In this document: positions 1 to 8,300 of the stretch, piece by piece
Numbering within the stretch: position 1 is the first letter of the stretch
How the letters are laid out: each line of letters opens with the position of its first letter
Assembly (NCBI GenBank): GCA_945907065.1
Contig: CAMDSC010000017.1
Location: 1 to 50,061, forward strand
Reading direction: 5' to 3'
Length of the DNA stretch: 50,061 bases
DNA from: Chitinophaga pinensis
Lineage (GTDB): Bacteria > Bacteroidota > Bacteroidia > NS11-12g > UBA9320
Notes under the pieces: model-generated
The model's input: only the letters and a program-made list of their open reading frames with translations
Databases searched by the model: none
Told to the model about the DNA's origin: nothing
Position numbers and translations under genes: made by a program

Positions 1-70
1 AGATCCTTCTCGTTTTCCTTCGGATCTCCTTGATGTAATTTTCGGTGGTTTGTTTCTTTTTTGTTTCCAT
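1..70 (-). CDS. IS3-family transposase OrfA, N-terminal fragment
   Basis: An ATG at 70 opens a frame that runs without a stop to the window edge and gives 23 residues beginning METKKKQTTENYIKEIRR. A basic start with a KxIRRKTRR stretch is typical of the DNA-binding OrfA subunit of Bacteroidota IS3 elements, which carries a helix-turn-helix and is normally joined to the DDE integrase OrfB by programmed frameshifting. Only the N-terminus is visible, so neither the helix-turn-helix nor the catalytic part can be checked. The assignment rests on similarity of this short segment to remembered family members. Confidence 0.6.
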   Translation of the reverse strand, partial: METKKKQTTENYIKEIRRKTRRI

Positions 71-157
71 CTTTTGTAAAATTATAATTTTTTGGAAACA
101 CTCCCTTATATTTGAATAATATTAGTCCACTTTATGCTGACGATTTACAGGGGTCCA
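1..157 (-). mobile_element. End of an IS3-family insertion sequence (cut by the window edge)
   Basis: The window begins inside an element whose first ORF reads leftward off the edge. The 70 edge-proximal bases encode the start of an IS3-type OrfA, and about 80 bases of non-coding leader lie between its ATG and the neighbouring ORF. The outer end is uncertain. IS3 elements normally begin with TG, and reading leftward there are TG candidates at about 157 (TGGACCCC) and 148 (TGTAAATC). The other terminus, the target duplication and OrfB are outside the window, so the boundary is inferred. Confidence 0.55.
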
Positions 158-429
158 TAAAAATGAAGCTGACCAATAGCAGTTAAACTTTTGTGAGTGC
201 TAAAAGCTATCTCAAATTTCTCAAGCCCGTTTACACATACTGCTCCTCCTTTTTCATGCCCCATCATAAAAAATTTAACCTTTTTTGATGTATCTTTAGG
301 TTCATTAAAATTAAAGGATTTCGAAACAGAATCGGGTTTGTGACTTAAAACATCCGACCTATTATCTTGTGCTTTTGTTTTAAAAATTAAACCTAAAACA
401 CAAACAATTGATAAAAACAGTGCTTTCAT
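145..429 (-). CDS. Small secreted protein, C-terminus possibly cut by the adjacent IS
   Basis: A 94-residue ORF with an ATG start and a clear signal peptide (residues 1-20, ending TKAQ, a typical Bacteroidota SPI cleavage context). The mature part is hydrophilic, with SDVLSHKPDSVSK followed by a segment containing MMGHEKGGAVCVNGLEKFEI. I recognise no family. The last residues (YGPL) and the stop fall in the stretch that may already belong to the insertion sequence, so the native gene may have been longer. Two TGAC-N4-GTCA dyads lie about 110-145 bases upstream of the start and could be its operators. Confidence 0.5.
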   Translation of the reverse strand: MKALFLSIVCVLGLIFKTKAQDNRSDVLSHKPDSVSKSFNFNEPKDTSKKVKFFMMGHEKGGAVCVNGLEKFEIAFSTHKSLTAIGQLHFYGPL

Positions 430-538
430 TTGTAATTTATTTTTTAATCATTTGTCATATGCAATCATTAAACGAAAAAAGGGGAACACGTTTAAAAAGA
501 TTCGATTGCAAATATTGGAAGGTATATTTCGTTTTCAA

Positions 539-575
539 CTGACGAAGGTCAGCCGGATATAATGACTTATGTCAT
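539..575. promoter_or_regulatory. Pair of TGAC-N4-GTCA dyads
   Basis: Two perfect short palindromes are present: CTGAC-GAAG-GTCAG at 539-552 and ATGAC-TTAT-GTCAT at 562-575. Their centres are 23 bp apart, about two helical turns, so two bound dimers would face the same side of the DNA. The half-site and spacing resemble CRP/FNR-superfamily sites. The nearest gene that could be controlled is the small secreted ORF reading leftward from 429. The regulator is not in the window and function is inferred. Confidence 0.35.
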
Positions 576-673
576 GTTTCTTAGTTCTAATTATTCGAGC
601 ATCAAAAAGTAATTTTCAAGTAAAAATATGTTTGATTAACTTTTTTATTCACTGATTTATGCTTGTTTCAATG

Positions 674-970
674 GTGATCATGAACCTGCGGTGTCTTGAT
701 AAAAAAGTTACAAAAAATCAAGCCAAAAATATACTCCCTCAGCACATGCTTACCCACGCCCGTATTTTTGGCATCCCAGCGCACCTTAACCCGAAATTTT
801 TCCATTTAAACGGAAGTTAGTTAGTTTGCAGCCGTGTGGTGGGTGGTCAGAAAGGCGGGCCGCGACCCGGACTTGCGGGAGGAAGCATTTTTCTGACTTG
901 ATTTTTTTGTTTACTTTTTTCATCAAGGAAAAAAGTGAATAGGAGTTATAGAGGGCAAAGCCCTCTAATC
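674..970. repeat. Dispersed hairpin-rich repeat, copy 1 (composite, inverted arms)
   Basis: This non-coding stretch fills most of the 480-1116 gap. The left arm (about 681-787) holds CTTGATAAAAAAGTTAC. The right arm (about 880-966) holds an inverted version around TTTACTTTTTTCATCAAG, with CTTTTTTC/GAAAAAAG forming an 8-bp stem at 914-935. It ends in a GC-rich hairpin AGAGGGC-AAA-GCCCTCT at 950-966. Related sequence occurs at 22597-22762 (same terminal hairpin logic and the phrase 'gcacctgaacccgaa') and, inverted, at 34815-35095. No ORF is supported here. This looks like a family of intergenic repeats of unknown function. Confidence 0.7.
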
Positions 971-1116
971 GAAGAATTTTTTAATCAAAATCTGGCAAAT
1001 TTATTTGTCTTACTTTTAAAAGGGAATACCATGGTTATTGGGCTTAATATGTTTTTGAAGGTCGAATAATTAATTGAGTTAGAAATAATTTTTCAACCTT
1101 TAACAAGGATTAATGT

Positions 1117-2148
1117 TTAGCTTTTAATAACTCTATGAATCTGAAAAATCATAGCAGCAAATATTACAAAAGCCCCCGCCTGATGCACAACACCAAGCCA
1201 TAGAGGTACATTGTAAAGCAATGTAAAAATACCAAGCAATGCTTGAATTAATACAAAAATCATTGACAAATTGATTGCAAATAGTTGTTCATTGCTTAAG
1301 TTCCATCCGGCATTTTTGCGCTTTAGCCACATATATAATATTAGGCCAAAAACAATAAGTGCCAAAGTGCGATGAATAAACTGAACGGTTGAAATATCAT
1401 TAACTAAGCTAATAATTCCATCATGCGCAAATGCTGCTGATACAGATGAAGCCATCCATTCATCGCCCATCATTGGCCAGGTATTATATACCTGCCCGGC
1501 ATGCAGTCCAGCTACAAAAGCACCGTATGTAATTTGAATAATCAGAAGTGTAAATGTTAAAATACTTAATCGTTTTATACTCTTCGAAACATTTGTATTT
1601 TCATTGGTTCCATATTTTAAATCCTGTGAAACCCAAAATATATAGCCAAAGGTGATAAATGCATTTACCAAATGAATGGCCAAGCGATAATGACTTACAT
1701 AAGGAGCATTCATCAATCCACTTTTTACCATATACCAACCTAAAAATCCTTGCCAGGCACCCAACAAAAAAATAATAATAAGTTTGGGCAGCAGTTGTTT
1801 GCTGATTTGTTTTTTTATTAAAAAATAAAAGAAGGGAATAATAAAAACCATTCCCAACAAGCGGCCAATAAGGCGATGCAGATATTCCCACCAGTAAATA
1901 TTTTTAAAATCTTCAATACCAAAACCTGAATTTATCAATTGGAACTGCGGCGATTGTTGGTATTTAGAAAACTCTTCCTGCCATTGTATTTCATTCAGCG
2001 GGGGAAAAGTACCGGTAATTACTTTCCATTCGGTAATGGATAATCCGGAACCGGTAAGGCGGGTAATACCACCAATTACAACCATTGCAAAAACTAATAA
2101 GCATCCGGCATATAGCCAAATTATTATATTTTGTTTTGAATTATTCAT
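1117..2148 (-). CDS. ctaA: Heme A synthase (COX15/CtaA family)
   Basis: An integral membrane enzyme that oxidises the C8 methyl of heme O to a formyl group, giving heme A for aa3-type cytochrome oxidases. The 343 residues contain about eight membrane helices in two homologous halves. The four conserved heme-ligand histidines are visible: H91 (EYLHRLIGR), H159 (LAIHLVNAF), H259 (QFIHRTLAL) and H322 (GVVHQAGAF). The N-terminal GGITRLTGSGLSITEWK and the long first extracytoplasmic loop match the COX15-like subclass rather than the short Bacillus CtaA. No cytochrome oxidase or heme O synthase gene adjoins it here, so the pathway partners must be elsewhere. The ATG start is supported by a -7-like element shortly upstream. 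Confidence 0.95.
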   Translation of the reverse strand: MNNSKQNIIIWLYAGCLLVFAMVVIGGITRLTGSGLSITEWKVITGTFPPLNEIQWQEEFSKYQQSPQFQLINSGFGIEDFKNIYWWEYLHRLIGRLLGMVFIIPFFYFLIKKQISKQLLPKLIIIFLLGAWQGFLGWYMVKSGLMNAPYVSHYRLAIHLVNAFITFGYIFWVSQDLKYGTNENTNVSKSIKRLSILTFTLLIIQITYGAFVAGLHAGQVYNTWPMMGDEWMASSVSAAFAHDGIISLVNDISTVQFIHRTLALIVFGLILYMWLKRKNAGWNLSNEQLFAINLSMIFVLIQALLGIFTLLYNVPLWLGVVHQAGAFVIFAAMIFQIHRVIKS

Positions 2149-2161
2149 GAATTTGATTTGA

Positions 2162-2169
2162 CAAAACTA
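2162..2169 (-). promoter_or_regulatory. Putative -7 element of the ctaA promoter
   Basis: Reading leftward, TAGTTTTG matches the Bacteroidota -7 consensus TAnnTTTG, 13 bases before the ctaA ATG. Upstream, a TTTA lies about 21 bases away, a weak -33 match. The short leader is plausible for this phylum. Confidence 0.4.
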
Positions 2170-2227
2170 CACTTAGAAATAAGTATTATTTAAATAAAAC
2201 TACCAAAAGCGGAAATTTGTTTTTCTA

Positions 2228-5200
2228 CTATTTAAGAATGAGAGTTACTGTTCCCGAAAACAAAGGTTTTATTTTTTCTGACTCCCCTTTGTATTCGCAA
2301 ATATAAAAGTAGGTTCCTTCGGGACATGGCCTTTTTCCATTGTTTACATTGCCATTCCAACACTCGGTAAAATCTTTGGTTTCAAACATTTTTTGTCCCC
2401 AGCGATTAAAGATGGTAAGTTTAAATTTTGAACATTCATTCAATCCTCCGTCAAAATGAAAGCAATCATTTAGTCCGTCGCCATCAGGTGTAAATGCATT
2501 GACAGGTATTAATTTATCAGCCGGTGTTCCATTTATTTGTACCTCTAAAAAAGTGGTATCTGGACAAAGTTTATCTGCATCTACTATTAATAGAATTTTA
2601 TATACCCCCGCAGTTTTATATTCATGCACGCCCGGGTTATTTACATCACTGCTTGTACTATCTCCAAAATTCCAGATGATGGTTTCAAAATCGCTGCTTT
2701 TATTAATTATTTCTACCTGACTTGTGCATTCAAATTGTTTTATTTCAAAAGCGGCATCACTTCGTTTCACGATATTTACAATATGGGTGGCTGTGTCGGC
2801 CACATTGCAAGTGTTGGAGTCAATAGCGGTTAATTTTATGGTATATTTTCCAACATCCGGAAAACTATGTTTTGGGTGTTTGTCTGTAGAAGATTTACTA
2901 TCCCCAAAATCCCAAATGTAGTGATTGTTTCCTAAGCTTTGATTGGTAAATTGAACATCTGCGGGACCACAAGCTGTTACATCCGGAATAAATTTAGCTT
3001 TTACAAACGTGCTTATTTGAAAATCTATTTTAAACGCAGCATTACTGCAACGCCAGCTTACATTTATAGGAAAAGCAGAATTAGGAGTAGTTGGAAAATC
3101 ATTCAATGTGCCCCCGGGATCATCAGGGCAACTGGAACATACGGATTGGTAAATTACTCCCCGTTTATCAAACCGGCTAGTGCCTCCATCCACATGGTCT
3201 TCAGATTGATTACCTCCGTAATAGGTTGCAAACAGAAGGCTTGAAAGATTTTTACCAAACACAGCCAGATAAAAATCATTATTATCGGTAGTAGTTTGCA
3301 AAGCATTTGAAGTAATAGGTAAATTACGTGTGGTTCCTAATCTCACAATGGCCGAACCCCAGCCGGATAAATAAATATTACCACATGAATCCACTAAAAA
3401 TGCCGATGGCGAAATTTCAGGAACATGCTGACGAGCGCCAAATACTGTTTGTTTTTTTATAGTATTCAAATAAGCATCGGCAATAAGAATAAACTGCCCG
3501 GTATTGGCTTTGTTACTATAAACCCCTTTAGAAACTGCAATATCTCCTTCCGTTTGCCCGGTAGCATACACATTTCCAGATTTATCTATTTCCAAAAAAT
3601 AAATCTGGTCATATTTATCAGTGCCATAATAGGTGGCTTTTTGCAAAGCAAAAGTGGTTTTATTGTAAACTGCCATAAATCCATCGCGCAGCCCATTATT
3701 ATTTTTGCTTATAGCACCGATATGGGTTGGCAAATTTGAGCTCAAGGTTCCTCCGGCAATGTATATATTTTCGTTTTTATCAAACTCAAGGCTATAAATA
3801 CCATCGCTGCTATTTCCCCCAAAATAAGTGGACCATAGTAATTGATCCAAATCTTTCGAAAACTTTAAACACAACCCATCTGCCGGTCCTTCAAGTGCAG
3901 ATTTTGAGGCATTTTTTAAAGGTATATTATTTGAATTGGTTCCTGTAACGACAAATATATTATCTGCCTTATCGGTTAATACTTCCCCTCTAAATTCGTC
4001 GGCATAATTATATCGCAAAGCGGCATCTGTTAATCCATCGTGATTATTTCCTCCAAAAAAAGTGGAGCCGTTTAATTGATCTCCATTTTTTGATAGTTTA
4101 AAAATTACAATATCTGTAAATGTATCCTTTAATGTATAGCTATTATGCGTGTTATCATATCCATTTCCTTTCATAGGAAAGTTATCAGAATAGGTTGTTC
4201 CAAATACCACCAATTCAGTATCGCCATTAACAACCATACTGTGCGGATAATCATCATCACTTCCGCCTATATATGTAGCATAAAGCAGGGTTTTACCACT
4301 CGAATCATATTTGCTTATTGTAATATCACAAGGTAAATTTACTGGCGCTCGTCCTAATCCTCCTTTACAAATTGTTTGAAATGCGCCAACTGTTACCGGA
4401 TATTCGCCATGGGTATTATCTGTAATTCCTCCGGCATACAGGTTTCCTCTTAAATCAAATGTGGCTGTATAACCAAAATTATCACCCCGTGAGCCGGAGT
4501 AGGTTGAGAATATTAAAATCGGGTCAATTACTAACGGTAATTCATGGTTATAGCCATTGGGGAACTGATAAGAAATTCGGTTTTTGTTTAAAACATAATT
4601 GCATTGTAATCCTAAATAATAAACCTTTTTTAAGGTGCCGCCACTTTGCCAAGCTTCTAAATTTTTATCAATAAAACTTCCTATACTCGTATTTAATACC
4701 AAACTATTTCCTTTTGAAATTACTGAATCCAATCCTTCTAATTCTAACTCAATTTGCGAAGCATCAGCATTAGGGCTCACCATCCATTCGTATTTTATTT
4801 GCCCGTATTTTGAATACACTTTTAAATCAATTCCTCTATATACATTGGTATAAATAACCTCTGAAAATACCGAAACATTAGAAGCCCACTTGCTTTTGTT
4901 GTTTCCTAAAAAATAATTAAACTTTTCTTTAAAGGGTTTTTGGCCGTTGACCCCGATGTTATTTTTACTATTGTAAAATTTGTATTTAAAAACATGGCCA
5001 TGAATGATTGGATTTTTAATTAATGTATCCTTTTGCAAATGCTGATGGGCTTTGCGATATTCCGTTTCATTAAATACTTTAAAAGTAATGGCATTTTGTT
5101 CCAAAAAAACATAACCCGTATTTAACTGAACTCTAAAAAGAACCTCCTTTTCAAACTGGCCTTGGTTTTCAACAAATTGCAATGCCTCATTATCCTGAGC

Positions 5201-5263
5201 TACTGATAGCAAAGGAATAGTTATTAAAAATAATAGGTAATATTTACGAAGCCTAATGATCAA
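2228..5263 (-). CDS. Large secreted SBBP/PKD protein with type B T9SS sorting domain (paralog 1)
   Basis: A 1011-residue exported protein. A signal peptide (1-22, ending SVAQ) is followed by a DUF7948-like N-terminal domain (ENQGQF, VFLEQNAITFKVF). Next come beta-propeller-like SBBP repeats (about 250-750), each resembling 'GNLYAGG...ATYIGG..DD'. Two PKD domains (about 756-833 and 836-910) carry WDFGDS and WNFGDS. The C-terminal gliding-motility/T9SS type B sorting domain (about 919-1011) includes IPVNAFTPDGDGLND and FNRWGQKMFET. It should be exported by Sec, cross the outer membrane by T9SS and sit on or leave the surface; the ligand is unknown. The start is TTG at 5263, because no upstream ATG is in frame and the signal peptide follows directly. 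It is a tandem paralog of the next gene. Confidence 0.9.
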   Translation of the reverse strand: MIIRLRKYYLLFLITIPLLSVAQDNEALQFVENQGQFEKEVLFRVQLNTGYVFLEQNAITFKVFNETEYRKAHQHLQKDTLIKNPIIHGHVFKYKFYNSKNNIGVNGQKPFKEKFNYFLGNNKSKWASNVSVFSEVIYTNVYRGIDLKVYSKYGQIKYEWMVSPNADASQIELELEGLDSVISKGNSLVLNTSIGSFIDKNLEAWQSGGTLKKVYYLGLQCNYVLNKNRISYQFPNGYNHELPLVIDPILIFSTYSGSRGDNFGYTATFDLRGNLYAGGITDNTHGEYPVTVGAFQTICKGGLGRAPVNLPCDITISKYDSSGKTLLYATYIGGSDDDYPHSMVVNGDTELVVFGTTYSDNFPMKGNGYDNTHNSYTLKDTFTDIVIFKLSKNGDQLNGSTFFGGNNHDGLTDAALRYNYADEFRGEVLTDKADNIFVVTGTNSNNIPLKNASKSALEGPADGLCLKFSKDLDQLLWSTYFGGNSSDGIYSLEFDKNENIYIAGGTLSSNLPTHIGAISKNNNGLRDGFMAVYNKTTFALQKATYYGTDKYDQIYFLEIDKSGNVYATGQTEGDIAVSKGVYSNKANTGQFILIADAYLNTIKKQTVFGARQHVPEISPSAFLVDSCGNIYLSGWGSAIVRLGTTRNLPITSNALQTTTDNNDFYLAVFGKNLSSLLFATYYGGNQSEDHVDGGTSRFDKRGVIYQSVCSSCPDDPGGTLNDFPTTPNSAFPINVSWRCSNAAFKIDFQISTFVKAKFIPDVTACGPADVQFTNQSLGNNHYIWDFGDSKSSTDKHPKHSFPDVGKYTIKLTAIDSNTCNVADTATHIVNIVKRSDAAFEIKQFECTSQVEIINKSSDFETIIWNFGDSTSSDVNNPGVHEYKTAGVYKILLIVDADKLCPDTTFLEVQINGTPADKLIPVNAFTPDGDGLNDCFHFDGGLNECSKFKLTIFNRWGQKMFETKDFTECWNGNVNNGKRPCPEGTYFYICEYKGESEKIKPLFSGTVTLILK

Positions 5264-5344
5264 TTCTTATATCTCAAAATTACAATAATCCTGATTGAAT
5301 AGACTATGACTTGGTTAAATGTGTTGCATTTGTAAAAATACTAG

Positions 5345-5368
5345 AGCCCAATATTTTAATAATGGGCT
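5345..5368 (-). terminator. Weak hairpin between the tandem paralogs
   Basis: AGCCCA/TGGGCT arms (5345-5350 and 5363-5368) enclose a 12-base AT loop, just after the stop of the 1336-residue gene. On the leftward strand the stem is followed by CTAGTATTTTT, a poor U-tract, so it is at best a weak terminator. The downstream paralog may be partly co-transcribed. Confidence 0.4.
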
Positions 5369-5375
5369 ATAAATT

Positions 5376-8300
5376 TTAATCATTCCTTATTAAAGTCACC
5401 GTTCCTGAAAATCGAGATTTAATAAAAAGAGATTCGCCTTTGTATTCGCAAATATAGAAGTAGGTTCCTTCAGGACATTTTCGACCGGTATTTTTCACCC
5501 TTCCGTTCCAGCAGTCGTTGTAATCTGTGGTTTCAAACATTTTTAAACCCCAACGATCATAAATAATTAGTTTAAATTTAGAACATTCATTCAGAAATCC
5601 TCCAAAATGAAAGCATTCATTTAGTCCGTCACCATCAGGTGTAAACACATTAACAGGAATAAATTTATCAGCAGGTGTTCCTTTAATAGTAGCCAGAAAG
5701 TAAGCCGTATCAGGGCATTGCTTATCAGCATCTGTAATTAATCGGATGGTATAAATTCCGGAATCTTTGTATTCATAAGTTCCTGGGTTTTCATTGTTAC
5801 TGGTATTGCCATCGCCAAAATCCCAATCAGTGGTTTCAAAATCGTTGCCGGTATTCAGTATTTCAATTTGGCTGATGCATTCAAATCCTTTGGTGATAAA
5901 ACTTGCATGACTTTGTTTTACCACATTTACTGTTCTGAAAGCTGTATCATTTAAATTGCAGGTATTGGTATCATTAACTATGAGCCTAATATTAAAGGTT
6001 CCGAATTTAGTAAAACTGTGATTTGGGCTATTATCACTTGAAAAATTACCATCCCCAAAATTCCATTGATAATTTCCCGCACTACTTAAATTGATAAACT
6101 TTACTTGCCCAGTATCACAAAGTGTGGTATCAGGAACAAAGTCAGCCCTTACATAGGTATTTACTTTTATCTCAATTATTTTTGAAAGTGTATCCGAACA
6201 AAGAGTGTTATCGGCCACAAGTGTTATTTTATAACTACCCGGTCCTGGATATTTATAAATTCCCGGATTTGGGTTTTGGTTACTGTTTCCATCACCATAA
6301 TCCCAATGCAAAATTTCATAATCTTTGCTTTTATTAATAATATCAATTTGGCTTAAACATTTAAATTCTTTTATGTTAAAATCGGCTGTTGGATGAACTA
6401 ACACATTTACAAGGCGTGTAATACTATCGCTAATATTGCAGGTAGCCGAATCGGTAACCCGAAGTTTTATAGTGTATTTACCTGTAGAGGGATAACTGTG
6501 TAAAGGATTTTTCAGGGTTGAAAAATTACCATCGCCAAAATCCCATTTAAAAATTCTATTTCCAACGCTTTGGTTGGTAAATTGAATCTCGGCAGGACCA
6601 CAAAGTGTGGTATCGGGAATAAACTTAGCATAAGCATACGTTATTTCCTTTATTTCAAATGAGACAGAAGCGGTATCCGAACACAAATTTTTAGCATAAG
6701 TTATTAGTGTTATTTTATATTTTCCAGTGTCATAAGTGTGTATCCCGGGATTTGGATTTTGGTCTTTAGTACCATCACCATAATCCCAGTCTAAAACAGT
6801 GTAATCTTTGCTTTTATTAATAATCTCTACTTGCTTTTTACAATGCGAATTTATTATAACAAAATCTGCTGTTGGGCGCTGCAAAACTGTCACTTCCCTA
6901 ATTGCTGTATCCGAAACATTGCAGGTGTTGGAGTCAATAGCAATAAGCCTTAGAGTATATTTTCCTATATTAGGATAACTGTGGTTTGGATCTTTTAAAG
7001 TTGATGTTTTACCATCTCCAAAATCCCATTCATAGTGACCATTTCCGGTACTTTGATTGGTAAATTGAATTTGAGCCGGGCCGCAAAGTGTTGGGTCAGG
7101 AATAAATTTGGCTTTTACCAAATTGTTTATTTGAAAATCTATTTTAAAAGCGGCATTACTGCACCGCCAACTCACATTTTTTGGAAATGCAGAACCCGAT
7201 GTTGTAGGAAAATCATTTAAAGTGGCTCCTGGTGTATTGGGGCAGCTGGAACAAACGGATTGATAAATAACGCCACGTTTATCAAATCGGCTGGTACCAC
7301 CATCCACATGGTCGCGAGATTTATTACCACCATAATAGGTGGCAAACAAAAGGCCTGAAAGATTTTTACCAAATACAGCCAGATAAAAATCAGAACCATC
7401 TGTGGCAGTTTGAAGCGCATTGGCAGTAATTGGCAATCCTGTGGTGGTTCCAACATGCCCTGCTCCTACATTTGAACCCCAGCCTGAAATATAAATATTA
7501 CCACAAGAATCTACCAAAAAAGCAGATGGAGAAATATTTGGATTATTAGCTCTCGTTCCAAAAACAGTTTGTTTTTTTATAGTACTAAAATTAGAATCGG
7601 TCATCACAATAAACTGTCCTGAATTTTTGGTGTAGGTATAAACTCCCTTTGATGGTGTAATATTTCCTTCCGTTTGACCGGTGGCATAAACATTTCCAAG
7701 TTTATCAATTTCCAGAAAATAAATCTGGTCGTAGGCAGACGTTCCAAAATAGGTTGCCTTATTTAAAGCAAATGTTTTTTTGTTGTAAACAGCCATAAAT
7801 CCATCAATTCCGCCATTGTTGGTTTTATTAAAAACACCTGAGGTAGTTGGTAAATTATAACTGAATGTACCTCCGGCCACGTATATGTTTTCATTTTTAT
7901 CAAATTCCAAACTGTAAATACCATCACTTCCTTTCCCTCCAAAATAGGTAGACCAAAGCAAGGTATCCAACCCTTTTGAAAATTTTAAACACAGCCCGTC
8001 TGCCGGACCTTCGAGTGAAGATTTTGAAGCATTTTTTAAAGGAAGGCTATCGGAATTAGTACTACTTACTAAGTAAACGTTATTGGCTTTATCTGTTAAA
8101 ACTTCACCACGAAATTCATCAGCATAATTATATTTCAAAGCCCCATCGGTTAATCCATCGTGATTACTGCCTCCAAAAAAAGTGGCACCTTTCAAACTAT
8201 CGCCATGTATGGAAAGCTTAAAAATAATAATATCCGTGTAGGCTAAAGTGTCGGTATAACTATTGTGAGAAGTATCATAACCATTAGTTTTCATAGGAAA

